Positions 1 to 7,620 of a stretch of DNA of 30,477 nt are shown piece after piece. The DNA is from an uncultured Pseudomonadota bacterium (lineage in GTDB: Bacteria > Pseudomonadota > Gammaproteobacteria > Burkholderiales > Eutrophovitaceae). The notes under the pieces are model-generated. The model saw only the letters and a list, made by a program, of their open reading frames with translations, did not search any database and was not told the DNA's origin. The stretch spans positions 1-30,477 of the forward strand of contig CALJLA010000208.1 of NCBI GenBank assembly GCA_937983055.1, given 5' to 3'. Numbering within the stretch: the first letter of the stretch is position 1; the number at the start of each line of letters is the position of its first letter. The position numbers were made by a program, and so were the translations under genes.

Positions 1-93
1 GCCGGATGGCGCCGCAGCCTTGCGCTTCCACGGGCGGCCGGAAACACGAGAAACCGGCACCGCTCCATGCGCCTGAATTCTCCGGACTCGAAC

Positions 94-582
94 ATGAACA
101 GAACCCTGCTGGGCCTCCTCATCGGGCTGGTCGTCGGTGCCGCCGCCGGCGCGGCTGCCGGGATTTTTGCCTATCCGAAGCTGTTTCCGCCGCAGATCAT
201 TCCCGCGGAGAACGGCGAGCCTGCGCAACAGACCGGCGCACCGCTCGCCACCGCCGCCTTCGTGTTCGCCGATGTCGGTACGGCCCCCGCGGCGGGCCAG
301 GGACAGGCGCGCGCCTATCCGCAGCAGATCCTGTTCGAGCCGGACTTCAGCGTGCGGCCGGGCCCGGATTATCGTGTTTACCTGGTGCCGGCGCGCAGCG
401 TCAATGCGCTGACCAACGTGGAAAAGACCCTGTACGTTGATCTGGGCGCGCTCAAGGCATTCGCCGGCGCGCAGGCTTATGCGATTCCGGCCGGCGTCGA
501 CCTCGGCGAATATGTAACCGTGGTCATCTGGAGCCGGCAGCTCGACAGCCTGATCGCCGCGGCGGAATTCAAGTCCGGCTGA
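94..582 (+). CDS. DM13-domain-like membrane-anchored protein
   Basis: The protein has 162 residues if it starts at the ATG at 94. An ATG at 67 in the same frame would add nine residues, but the 94 start puts the hydrophobic segment (LLGLLIGLVVGAAAGAAAG) directly at the N-terminus, as expected for a membrane anchor. The C-terminal half matches the DM13 fold pattern: FEPDFSV, GPDYRVYLVP, VDLGALKAFAGAQAY, IPAGVDLGEYVTVVIW. DM13 domains are extracytoplasmic and proposed to have a redox role. The family usually has a cysteine just after the VVIW strand; here it is serine (VVIWS). The protein is probably periplasmic and anchored at its N-terminus. It converges on the alcohol dehydrogenase gene with a 17-base gap and appears monocistronic. 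The family call is from motif recognition and fairly secure; the function is unknown. Confidence 0.75.
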   Translation: MNRTLLGLLIGLVVGAAAGAAAGIFAYPKLFPPQIIPAENGEPAQQTGAPLATAAFVFADVGTAPAAGQGQARAYPQQILFEPDFSVRPGPDYRVYLVPARSVNALTNVEKTLYVDLGALKAFAGAQAYAIPAGVDLGEYVTVVIWSRQLDSLIAAAEFKSG

Positions 583-599
583 GCGGGCTCGCGCGGCCC

Positions 600-1775
600 T
601 CAGGCGAGCTCGCCACGCACCGCCATTTCGAACATCCGGCGCATCTCGGGGGCGCCCGCCGGCACCGGATTGCCGCTTGTCGAAGGATCGTCCACCGCCA
701 TCGGCGTGAGACGGTCGATGTCTGCTTCGCGCACGCCCAGGTCGGCCAGGGTATTGGGAATGCCGATCTCGCGGCGCAGGGCCAGCACCCAATCGATCAC
801 CGCGGCGGTCCCGCTGCCCGGCAGGCCGAGATACCGGGCAAGCCGGACCATGCGCTCTTCGATCGCCGGGCGGTTGAAGGCCAGCACGTAGGGCATGACC
901 ACGCCGTTGGTTTCGCCGTGATGGCTGTTGTAGAGCGCACCCACCGGGTGCGACAGGGAATGGATCGCGCCCAATCCTTTCTGGAAGGCGGTTGCCCCCA
1001 TGCTTGCCGCCGCCAGCATATGGGCACGCGCCACCAGGTTCGCACCATCCTTCACCGCCACCGGGAGCCACTCGCGAATCATCCGCATCGCCTCCAGCGC
1101 GATGCCGTCGGCCATCGGATGAAAACCGGGCGCGCAGTAGGCTTCGAGGTTATGCGCCAGCGCATCCATGCCGGTGGCCGCAGTGATGCGCGGCGGCAGC
1201 CCCACTGTCAGCGCCGGATCGGCAATCACCACCGCCGGCAGCATGCGCGGATGGAAGATGATCTTCTTCACATGGCTGCCCTCGTCCAGAATCACCGAGG
1301 CACGCCCCACTTCCGAGCCGGTGCCGGCGGTGGTCGGCACGGCAATGGTTCTTGCCATGCCGTCCACGCTGACGCGGGTGAACCAGTCCTCGCGGTCCTC
1401 GAAATCCCACAGCGGCCGAGTCTGCCCGACCATCAGCGCGATGGTCTTGCCCACATCGAGCGCACTGCCGCCGCCGAGGGCGATGACCCCGTCGCATCGC
1501 AGGGCCCGGTAAGCCGCGACGCCGTCGTCGACGTTTTTGCCGACGGGGTTGGCGCGCACGTCGGAGAACACGGCATCGCCCAGCCCCGCCGCCTTCAGCG
1601 CCGCCAACGCGCTGGCGACCATCGGCAGGCCCCGCAGGCCGGGATCGGTCACCAGCAGCGTGCGCCGCATGCCGACCTCCCGACACACCGCCGGCAGCTC
1701 GGCGATGCGCCCAACGCCGAAGCGCACCGCGGTCGGGTAGTTCCAGTTACGGGTCAGCGATTTCGGATCGATCAT
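600..1775 (-). CDS. Iron-type (group III) alcohol dehydrogenase
   Basis: The protein has 391 residues from the ATG at 1775. An upstream in-frame extension to 1841 would run into the repeat element and has no family similarity. Family hallmarks are the NAD-binding GGGSALDVGK, the TTAGTGSEV motif, and metal-ligand regions MDALAHNLEAY, HSLSHPVGALYN and HHGETNGVVMP. The enzyme oxidises a primary alcohol to an aldehyde with NAD(P) and a divalent metal in the cytoplasm. It is the last gene of a minus-strand series of permease, glutamine-synthetase-like ligase and aldehyde dehydrogenase. I infer that its substrate is a gamma-glutamylated amino alcohol such as gamma-glutamyl-ethanolamide. A 241-base gap holding an inverted repeat element separates it from the aldehyde dehydrogenase, so it may be transcribed partly separately. 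Family call very secure; substrate inferred. Confidence 0.93.
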   Translation of the reverse strand: MIDPKSLTRNWNYPTAVRFGVGRIAELPAVCREVGMRRTLLVTDPGLRGLPMVASALAALKAAGLGDAVFSDVRANPVGKNVDDGVAAYRALRCDGVIALGGGSALDVGKTIALMVGQTRPLWDFEDREDWFTRVSVDGMARTIAVPTTAGTGSEVGRASVILDEGSHVKKIIFHPRMLPAVVIADPALTVGLPPRITAATGMDALAHNLEAYCAPGFHPMADGIALEAMRMIREWLPVAVKDGANLVARAHMLAAASMGATAFQKGLGAIHSLSHPVGALYNSHHGETNGVVMPYVLAFNRPAIEERMVRLARYLGLPGSGTAAVIDWVLALRREIGIPNTLADLGVREADIDRLTPMAVDDPSTSGNPVPAGAPEMRRMFEMAVRGELA

Positions 1776-1823
1776 GTATGTTCCAGGCTCTGGTAGACAA
1801 AAGGCAACAGACAACCGCGAGAC

Positions 1824-2016
1824 ACCACGGCACGAAGACACGAAGAAAGCCGGATTGACGTTTGCATTTCCAATGTCGCCTCGGGATGCCAGGTCAGTAA
1901 GAACGTCCTGATCGCGGCCTCATGCTGAAATTATCCGGGCGCGCGTCTGCTCCAGAGGCCTTGCTCTACTTCGTGTCTTCGTGTCTTCGTGCCTTCGTGT
2001 TTCGCTCTTTGCGCCT
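1824..2016. repeat. Inverted-pair tandem octamer element A (ACGAAGAC type)
   Basis: The left arm (1824-1847) reads as consecutive 8-nt units ACCACGGC, ACGAAGAC, ACGAAGAA. The right arm (1968-2016) is the complement type, repeated CTTCGTGT/CTTCGTGC units decaying into TTTCGCTC and TTTGCGCC. GGCACGAAGACACGAAG at 1829-1845 is perfectly complementary over 17 bases to 1977-1993. A second register eight bases away pairs over 15. The right arm ends at the stop codon of the aldehyde dehydrogenase (2017-2019). The centre carries a further short inverted pair, CCGGAT 1850-1855 with ATCCGG 1933-1938. Open frames across it (peptides such as RRHEDTKTRS) are artefacts of the repeat. Confidence 0.85.
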
Positions 2017-3408
2017 TCAGGTCGTAACGCGCAGGTGATACGACTTGGGACGTGTGAGCTGCTCGTAGCCGACACGCGACAACGTGCAGCCGCGGCCGGA
2101 ATCCTTGACACCGGTCCAGGCCAGCGCCGGGTCCAGGTAATCGCAGCGGTTCATGAACCAGGTGCCGGTTTCGACCCGATCGCCGATCGCGATCGCCGCC
2201 TCCGGGCCCTCGGTCCAGATGGCGGCCGTCAGCCCGTAGCGGCTGTCGTTCATCAAGGCGACCGCTTCCTCGTCGCTGCGCACTTTCATGATGCCGATCA
2301 CCGGCGCGAAACTCTCCTCGGTCATCAGCCGCATCGAATGATCCACGCCGACCAGCACCCGCGGCGCCATGTAGGGCGTGCCCTCGCGGTCTCGGTCAAA
2401 GTGCCGGGGGTCGACCAGCGATTTCGCGCCGCGCGCCACCGCTTCGACCACCTGCTCGCGCGCCGCCTCGGCGGCACGCGCGCGCACCATCGGACCGAGG
2501 TTGGTCCGTGGGTCGAGCGGATCGCCCAGGCGGTACTGCCGGGTCAGTTCGACGAAGCCTTCGACAAAGCGATCGTAGATCTTCTCGTGCACGTAGATGC
2601 GCTCGATGGCGCAGCACGACTGACCGGAGTTGAAGAACGCACCGTCCACCAGATTTTCCACCGCATGGGCGAGGTTGGCATCCGGGCGCACGTATGCGGG
2701 ATCCTTGCCGCCCAGCTCCAGCCCGACGCCAATGAAACGCCGCGCCGCCGCCGCCTGCACCGCATGGCCGCCCTCCACCGAGCCGGTGAATGCAACGAAA
2801 TCAATGTGCGGCGAACCAACCAGGGCTGCGGTCTGCTGGTGGCTGCAGTGCAGGTACTGGAACACGCCCTCGGGCAGGCCGGCTTCCTGAAAACACTCGA
2901 AGTAGCGCTCAGCGCACAGCGGCGTCTGGTTCGAGTGCTTGAGAATCACCGCGTTGCCGGCAAGCAGCGCGGGCACGACCGTGTTCACCGAGGTGAGGTA
3001 CGGATAATTCCAGGGTGCCAGCACCAGCACCACCCCGAGCGGCTCGCGCCGGATGAAGCGGCGAAAGCCCTCCTTCGGACCCGCGTTGATTTCGGCCAAC
3101 GCCTGCGGGGCGATCGCCAGCATATGGCGGGCGCGCTCCTCGAAGCCGCGCACCTCGCCGGGTGACTGGCTGAGCGGCCTTCCCATCTGCCAGGAAATTT
3201 CCTCGGCGATCCTGGCGCCGCGCGCGACGAAGGCGTCGATGAAGCGGGCGACGATGCGGCTGCGCGCTTCCAGCGGCGTGCGGCGCCAGGCGGCCTGCGC
3301 GGCCTTTGCCGACTCGGCTACCGCCTGCACCTGCGCATCGGAGGCGAGCGGCCGCTCGATGTAGATCCGGCCGTCGACGGGGGAGATGGTTTTCTGGATT
3401 TCGGGCAT
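2017..3408 (-). CDS. NAD(P)-dependent aldehyde dehydrogenase
   Basis: The protein has 463 residues, a normal length for the aldehyde dehydrogenase superfamily. Visible catalytic features are Asn134 in APWNYP, Lys157 in VILKHSN, Glu231 in LELGGKDP and the nucleophilic Cys265 in FFNSGQSCCA. The C-terminal TGVKDSGRG motif is also present. It oxidises an aldehyde to a carboxylate in the cytoplasm. Between the glutamine-synthetase-like gene and the alcohol dehydrogenase, it would convert the gamma-glutamyl-aminoaldehyde to the gamma-glutamyl amino acid, the PuuC-like or IpuI-like step of gamma-glutamyl amine pathways. Repeat element B begins about ten bases upstream of the ATG and element A touches its stop codon. 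I see no convincing Shine-Dalgarno sequence before the ATG. Family secure; substrate inferred from context. Confidence 0.93.
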   Translation of the reverse strand: MPEIQKTISPVDGRIYIERPLASDAQVQAVAESAKAAQAAWRRTPLEARSRIVARFIDAFVARGARIAEEISWQMGRPLSQSPGEVRGFEERARHMLAIAPQALAEINAGPKEGFRRFIRREPLGVVLVLAPWNYPYLTSVNTVVPALLAGNAVILKHSNQTPLCAERYFECFQEAGLPEGVFQYLHCSHQQTAALVGSPHIDFVAFTGSVEGGHAVQAAAARRFIGVGLELGGKDPAYVRPDANLAHAVENLVDGAFFNSGQSCCAIERIYVHEKIYDRFVEGFVELTRQYRLGDPLDPRTNLGPMVRARAAEAAREQVVEAVARGAKSLVDPRHFDRDREGTPYMAPRVLVGVDHSMRLMTEESFAPVIGIMKVRSDEEAVALMNDSRYGLTAAIWTEGPEAAIAIGDRVETGTWFMNRCDYLDPALAWTGVKDSGRGCTLSRVGYEQLTRPKSYHLRVTT

Positions 3409-3418
3409 TGCGGGAGCG

Positions 3419-3632
3419 AGGTGACTCAGTGACCAGGTGACTAGTTAATCAGGTAACTCGGGACCCGTACTGCCGGCCCCAGGCCGGCCACAGAAGCGAT
3501 ACACGAAGGCACGAAGGGAGCAACGGCTTTTGCCACGACTGCGCTGCGGCTGCGCGCCAAATGACTCGAACACTTGATCACCAATCGCCTAGTCACCTAA
3601 TCGCCCGCTCACCCAGTCACCCAGTCACCCCG
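3419..3632. repeat. Inverted-pair tandem octamer element B (GTGACTAG type, ACGAAGGC inside)
   Basis: The left arm (3419-3460) reads in 8-nt units: GTGACTCA, GTGACCAG, GTGACTAG, TTAATCAG, GTAACTCG. The right arm (3561-3631), read on the minus strand, gives GGGTGACT, GGGTGACT, GGGTGAGC, GGGCGATT, AGGTGACT, AGGCGATT. AGGTGACTAG at 3435-3444 is exactly complementary to 3589-3598. Inside lie a single arm of the other family (ACACGAAGGCACGAAGG, 3501-3517) and a perfect 7-base hairpin GCCGGCC-CCA-GGCCGGC (3472-3488). The right arm ends about five bases before the stop codon of the ligase gene. Confidence 0.82.
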
Positions 3633-3636
3633 CAAA

Positions 3637-5004
3637 CTAGATAATCTCAAAATACCGCTGCAGCTCCCAGTCGGTGATGCACTTGCGGAACTGCCGCTCC
3701 TCCCATTCCCGGGTGGCGGCGAAGTGCTCGACGAAGGCATCGCCGAACAGCGCGCGTGCCGCCTTCGACTGTTTCAGGCGCTGCGCAGCCTCCCACAGCG
3801 TCGCCGGCAAAGCCCCTTTCGCCGCCGGCTTGCGGTCGTAGGCGTTGCCGGACACCGGCGCCCCCAGCTCAAGTCTGTGCTCGATGCCCCACAGGCCGGA
3901 AGCCAGCGCCGCCGCCAGCGCGAGGTAGGGGTTGGCATCGGCGGACGCAATGCGGTATTCGACCCGCTGGCTCTTCTCCGAACCCGGTATCACCCGCAGC
4001 GCGCAGGTGCGGTTTTCTACGCCCCAGGTCGCGTTGGTGGGCGCCCAGAAACCGGGTACCAGCCGGGTGTAGGCGTTGATGGTGCTCGCCACCATCGACA
4101 ACAGCTCCGGCATCAACGCCTGCTGCCCGGCCACGAAGTGCTTCATCAGCGCACTCATGCCATACGCATCGCGCGGGTCGTGAAACACCGCGCCGCCATT
4201 GAGGTCCTTGAGCGAGACATGAATGTGGCCGCTCTGGCCCGGATAGTCGGGCGACCACTTGGCCATGAAAGTTGCCATGCGGCCACGGCGCTGCGCATGC
4301 ACCTTGATGAAGGTCTTGAACAGCCCCGCCTTGTCAGCCGCAGACACCGCCGCGTCGACCGCGATCGCCGCCTCGAGCACGCCCGGCCCGGTTTCCTCGT
4401 GCAGGCCTTCCAGCGGAAAGCGCATCTTCTCGCACAGGTCCAGGGTTTCCAGGTAATGGTCGGAATGCACCGAGTTGCGGATCATCGAGTAGCCGAAGAA
4501 GCCCGGCGCCATCGGCTTCATGTCCCGGAAACGCTTGGCGCGCACCGAATCGGGCGTTTCGTCGAACACGAAATACTCGTACTCCAGCCCGGCAAAAGGC
4601 TCGAAGCCCATGCGCCGCGCCTGCTCGACCACGCGGCGCAGCACTCCGCGCGGGCAGATTGCCTCGCCGTCCTCCACGAACTCGGCGAGAAACAGCAGCA
4701 TGCCCGGCTCGAAGGGGATATCGCGGCAGGTCTCGGGCAGGATGCGCACCGGCGCATCCGGATAGCCGGTGTGCCAACCGGTGTAGCGCACGTTGTCGTA
4801 GAGCTGGTCGTTCGAATCCCAGCCCAGCACCACGTCGCAGAAGCCGAAACCCTTGTCGAGCGCGCCGAAGAACTTGTCGCGCGCCATGTACTTGCCGCGC
4901 AGGATGCCGTCGATGTCGAACACGGCGACCTTGACGTGGGTGAGCTTGCGCTCGTCGACGATCTGCTTGGCGTCGGCTGCGGTTCTGACGTCCTCGGCTT
5001 TCAT
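3637..5004 (-). CDS. Glutamine-synthetase-like gamma-glutamyl-amine ligase (PuuA/IpuC/GlnA4 type)
   Basis: The protein has 455 residues from the ATG at 5004; a GTG two codons earlier is the alternative. The glutamine synthetase catalytic domain is clear: metal and substrate residues in FAGLEYEYFVFDE (about residue 141), HEETGPGVLEAAI, GHIHVSL, the nucleotide and glutamate region NAYTRLVPGFWAPT, and RVEYRIASADANPYLALAA. The N-terminal beta-grasp domain (VFDIDGILRGKYM) differs from housekeeping GlnA, and I do not see the adenylylation-loop tyrosine context. Family members ligate glutamate to amines using ATP. The neighbours (ethanolamine-type permease, alcohol and aldehyde dehydrogenases, divergent gamma-glutamyl hydrolase) suggest ethanolamine or a related amino alcohol. 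Putrescine is less likely because no PuuB-type oxidase is present. Family secure; amine inferred. Confidence 0.9.
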   Translation of the reverse strand: MKAEDVRTAADAKQIVDERKLTHVKVAVFDIDGILRGKYMARDKFFGALDKGFGFCDVVLGWDSNDQLYDNVRYTGWHTGYPDAPVRILPETCRDIPFEPGMLLFLAEFVEDGEAICPRGVLRRVVEQARRMGFEPFAGLEYEYFVFDETPDSVRAKRFRDMKPMAPGFFGYSMIRNSVHSDHYLETLDLCEKMRFPLEGLHEETGPGVLEAAIAVDAAVSAADKAGLFKTFIKVHAQRRGRMATFMAKWSPDYPGQSGHIHVSLKDLNGGAVFHDPRDAYGMSALMKHFVAGQQALMPELLSMVASTINAYTRLVPGFWAPTNATWGVENRTCALRVIPGSEKSQRVEYRIASADANPYLALAAALASGLWGIEHRLELGAPVSGNAYDRKPAAKGALPATLWEAAQRLKQSKAARALFGDAFVEHFAATREWEERQFRKCITDWELQRYFEII

Positions 5005-5040
5005 GGCCACCTGCGGAATGGATGTTGCGATGCGCGGAAG

Positions 5041-5069
5041 GTCCGCAGCGCCGGCACGGCGCCGCGGAC
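5041..5069 (-). promoter_or_regulatory. Strong intercistronic hairpin between permease and ligase
   Basis: GTCCGC (5041-5046), A, GCGCCG (5048-5053), loop GCA, CGGCGC (5057-5062), C, GCGGAC (5064-5069) form a 12-bp GC-rich stem. It has one A/C mismatch and a three-base loop, in the gap between the permease stop and the ligase start. No T-run follows on the minus strand, so it is not a canonical intrinsic terminator. A role in RNA stability or partial attenuation, tuning the two genes differently, is inference. Confidence 0.55.
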
Positions 5070-5082
5070 ACTGCCGGGCAGA

Positions 5083-6624
5083 TTACACCGTCTCGATCTT
5101 GTCGATGCCGACCTTGGTGCGCGCCTTCACCGCGAAATCCTCTTCGGGCGAATACACCAGCGTCTTGCGACCGTAAACCGCGAAATAGATCACGCCGGCT
5201 GCGTACCAGATCGCCACGCCGATGACCCCGCCGCGATACGCAGGATCCTGGAACTGCATATAGAGCGTGACCAGCGCGATGATGATGGTGATGTAGGCGC
5301 TCGCCACGCCCAGCGGGTTGCGGTAGGGCCGCTCGATGTTGGGCAGGTTCTTGCGCAGCAGGATGAAGGACAACGCCTGCAGGGCGTACGAGATCATCGC
5401 GCCGAACACCGCCATGTTGAGCAGCTGGGCGCCGATGAACGCGCCGGCGTCCTCGCCCTTGATCACGTACACCGTCATCATCACCGTGAAGCCGAGAATC
5501 GCGCCGGCAACCAGCGCGACGTGCGGCACACGGTGGGTGCCGTGGGTAATCGACAGCCAGTGCGGGAAATAGCCGGCGCGAGACAGCGAATAGATCTGCC
5601 GGCCGAAGGCGAAGATGATGGTGTGGAAGCTGGCGATCAGGCCGATCACCGCGCACAGGGACAGGATCTTGGCCGCCTCGGTGCCGTACAGAGCGCGGAA
5701 GCCGTCGAGCAGCGGCTCGCCGGAACTGCCGAGCGCAAAGGCGCCGCTTGCGGTGCCATCCGCCGACTGCACCGGAATGCTTGCGTTCAGGAACGAGATC
5801 ATGAACGCCGAGAACACCAGGGTGGCGATGCCGAGCAGCAGGCCCTTGGGCATGTCTTTTTTCGGGTCGTGCGACTCTTCCGCCGCGAGCGGCAGTTCCT
5901 CGATGGCAAGGTACAGCCACACCGCGAACGGCAGCGCCGCCAGGATGCCGTTGACCCCGAGCGGCAGGAACTCGCCCCCGCCCTCGGGCAGTTCGACCAG
6001 CGTGCCGTCCGGGCCGACGCCGATGTTCAGCGCCCAGCGCGAGAAATCGACCTGGCCGGAGAAGATCGCGCTCACCCAGAAGATCGTCAGCACACCGAGT
6101 GCGAGCAGCGTCACCAGCACCGATACCTTGAACGAAAGCTCCACCCCGCGCAGGTTCAGGCCGACGAACACCACGTACATCGCGATCCACCACAGCGGCT
6201 GCATGCTGTCGGCGGTGCCGAAAATGCTGCCGAGGTAGGAGCCGATGAAGAAGACGATCACCGCCGGGGTGAGCACGTATTCGATGTTCTCCGCCAGCCC
6301 GGTGACGAAGCCGCCCCACGGGCCCATGGCGCTGCGGGCGAAGGAGTAGGCGCCTCCGGTGTGCGGCAGCGCCGGCGACATCTCGGCCAGGCAGAAGCAC
6401 AGACAGACGTACATGATGCCGATGATGATCGCGGCAAAGAACAGTCCGCCCCAGCCGCCGGCGCCGATGCCAAAGTTCCAGCCGGAAAAATGCCCGGAGA
6501 TCACCGCCCCGACCCCCAGCGCCCACAACGACCAGACCCGGGCATGTCGCCGCAACTGGCGCTGGGCGAAGTAGTCTGCCCCCGGCTCGTGGTACTCGAC
6601 GCTGCCCACCTTCTTTTTCTGCAT
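5083..6624 (-). CDS. APC-superfamily ethanolamine-type permease
   Basis: The protein has 513 residues from the ATG at 6624, preceded by AGGGGG (6630-6635 on the complement) at five bases spacing. A longer frame reaching 6822 lacks family similarity and would enter the regulatory region. About twelve hydrophobic segments are visible. The first carries the APC signature region GVGAVISGHFSGWNFGIG, followed by ALPHTGGAYSFARSAMGPWG and TGLAENIEYVLTPAV. This run resembles the bacterial ethanolamine permease branch more than PuuP. Inner-membrane import of ethanolamine or a similar amine by proton symport is expected. It is the first gene of the minus-strand catabolic series. APC family very secure; ethanolamine specificity probable. 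Confidence 0.88.
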   Translation of the reverse strand: MQKKKVGSVEYHEPGADYFAQRQLRRHARVWSLWALGVGAVISGHFSGWNFGIGAGGWGGLFFAAIIIGIMYVCLCFCLAEMSPALPHTGGAYSFARSAMGPWGGFVTGLAENIEYVLTPAVIVFFIGSYLGSIFGTADSMQPLWWIAMYVVFVGLNLRGVELSFKVSVLVTLLALGVLTIFWVSAIFSGQVDFSRWALNIGVGPDGTLVELPEGGGEFLPLGVNGILAALPFAVWLYLAIEELPLAAEESHDPKKDMPKGLLLGIATLVFSAFMISFLNASIPVQSADGTASGAFALGSSGEPLLDGFRALYGTEAAKILSLCAVIGLIASFHTIIFAFGRQIYSLSRAGYFPHWLSITHGTHRVPHVALVAGAILGFTVMMTVYVIKGEDAGAFIGAQLLNMAVFGAMISYALQALSFILLRKNLPNIERPYRNPLGVASAYITIIIALVTLYMQFQDPAYRGGVIGVAIWYAAGVIYFAVYGRKTLVYSPEEDFAVKARTKVGIDKIETV

Positions 6625-6659
6625 CTTGACCCCCTGGATGAAACGCCTTGAACACGTCG

Positions 6660-6677
6660 CCGCGTCCGCAGACGCGG
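6660..6677 (-). promoter_or_regulatory. Leader hairpin upstream of permease
   Basis: CCGCGTC (6660-6666), tetraloop CGCA, GACGCGG (6671-6677) is a perfect 7-bp stem about 35 bases upstream of the permease ATG, probably in its 5' untranslated leader. No riboswitch architecture is recognisable. Confidence 0.35.
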
Positions 6678-6756
6678 AACACCCCCGGAGTCGCAGCCGG
6701 CGTGAAGGCCGAATGCGGCACGGCAGTCCGGCGGCGGGACGATTCCGGCATGACAT

Positions 6757-6770
6757 CCGGGTAAACCCGG
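6757..6770. promoter_or_regulatory. Short palindrome in the divergent region
   Basis: CCGGGT, AA, ACCCGG forms a perfect 6+6 inverted repeat in the 288-base region between the divergent permease and hydrolase genes. It could be a second regulator site for the permease side. Inference from symmetry and location only. Confidence 0.3.
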
Positions 6771-6871
6771 GCCGGCCGCAGACTGCCGGCGCGAGTATGT
6801 CGGAAGGCCCTGCCAACGGCAATTGTTTCGGTGTTGCGCCGCGCGAGAGCGTCGAATTCCTGCCCCGGCGC

Positions 6872-6900
6872 TAGAATCTGGTCCGATTCTCTTACCAGAT
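6872..6900 (+). promoter_or_regulatory. Candidate -10 box and operator for the divergent hydrolase gene
   Basis: TAGAAT at 6872-6877 is a plausible -10 hexamer, though I see no good -35 at standard spacing. Overlapping its end begins a perfect inverted repeat, ATCTGGT (6876-6882), 11 bases, ACCAGAT (6894-6900). A second nested inverted repeat, AGAATC (6873-6878) with GATTCT (6884-6889), shares the left half. The site ends 12 bases before the hydrolase ATG. A dimeric repressor bound here would cover the promoter. The TGGTCCGA half resembles a GntR/FadR-type half-site, but the spacing is wrong for FadR. No regulator gene is present in the window. Confidence 0.5.
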
Positions 6901-6912
6901 GGGAAGCCTGTA

Positions 6913-7620
6913 ATGCCGCGCCGCACCCACCCCCTGATCGGCCTGACCACCTACGGCCGCAGCAATGACAACCGCTATGCCCTGCCCGCCGACTATCTGG
7001 ATGCGGTGCGCCGCGCCGGCGGCATCCCGGTTCTGGTCGCACCGGGCGAGCCGCGCTGGGAAGCGCTGCTGGCAGAGGTCGATGGTTTCATTCTCACCGG
7101 CGGCGGCGATATCGACCCCGGCCACTACGGCGGCCGCCGACACGAGACCAACTACGGCATCGACCTGGAACGCGACGCACTGGAACTGGCCATCGCCCGC
7201 CAGGTGATCGAGGCAAGGCTGCCGACGCTGGGCATCTGTCGCGGCGCCCAGGTGCTGAACGTCGCCGAGGGCGGCACCCTGATCGAGCATATTCCCGAGG
7301 AGCACGGCGAGTCGGTGCTGCACCGCGCGCCGCCGCGCGAGCCGGTGCCGCACCGCATCCGGGTCGACCCGGAGTCGATGCTGGCGGACATCCTAGGGCA
7401 GCCCGAATTCGAGGCCACCTCCTGGCATCACCAGTCGCCGCGCCAGGCCGGGCGGCGCCTGAAGGTCTCGGCAACGGCGGCCGACGGCGTGATCGAGGCG
7501 CTGGAAATGCCGGACCATCCCTGGCTGATCGCGGTGCAATGGCATCCCGAGATCACGGCTGCCAGCGATCCGCTGCAGCAGCGGCTGTTCGACGCGCTGG
7601 TGTCGGTGGCGCGCGGGTGA
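6913..7620 (+). CDS. Class I glutamine amidotransferase-like gamma-glutamyl hydrolase (PuuD type, peptidase C26)
   Basis: The protein has 235 residues from the ATG at 6913. The in-frame extension to 6823 lacks similarity and crosses the operator candidate. Catalytic features are the nucleophile Cys109 in LGICRGAQ and the His211/Glu213 pair in AVQWHPE. The GGGDIDPGHYGG loop is typical of gamma-glutamyl-GABA hydrolases. The family hydrolyses the gamma-glutamyl amide bond in the cytoplasm, releasing glutamate. It is divergent from the permease-ligase-dehydrogenase genes and would catalyse the final step, freeing glycine if the substrate is ethanolamine. The signature near residue 120 reads EGGTLIEHIP, where PuuD-like proteins often have GGTLYQDI; this may affect specificity. 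Family secure; exact substrate inferred. Confidence 0.9.
   Translation: MPRRTHPLIGLTTYGRSNDNRYALPADYLDAVRRAGGIPVLVAPGEPRWEALLAEVDGFILTGGGDIDPGHYGGRRHETNYGIDLERDALELAIARQVIEARLPTLGICRGAQVLNVAEGGTLIEHIPEEHGESVLHRAPPREPVPHRIRVDPESMLADILGQPEFEATSWHHQSPRQAGRRLKVSATAADGVIEALEMPDHPWLIAVQWHPEITAASDPLQQRLFDALVSVARG

Noticed and set aside
1..93. Search for a gene or promoter at the left edge
   Set aside because: No frame with family-like content, clear promoter or structure was found in this short stretch.
1920..2111. Short minus-strand frame containing RRHEDTKTRS-like peptide
   Set aside because: It translates repeat element A and is not a conserved protein. The same holds for similar frames at elements C, D and E.
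3724..6651. A 975-codon open frame on the plus strand
   Set aside because: It is antisense to the ligase and permease genes, with arginine- and histidine-rich low-complexity translation typical of GC-rich shadow frames.
6872..6900. FadR-type operator
   Set aside because: Only one half (TGGTCCGA) resembles the FadR site. The second half lies 11 bases away instead of forming the compact palindrome.
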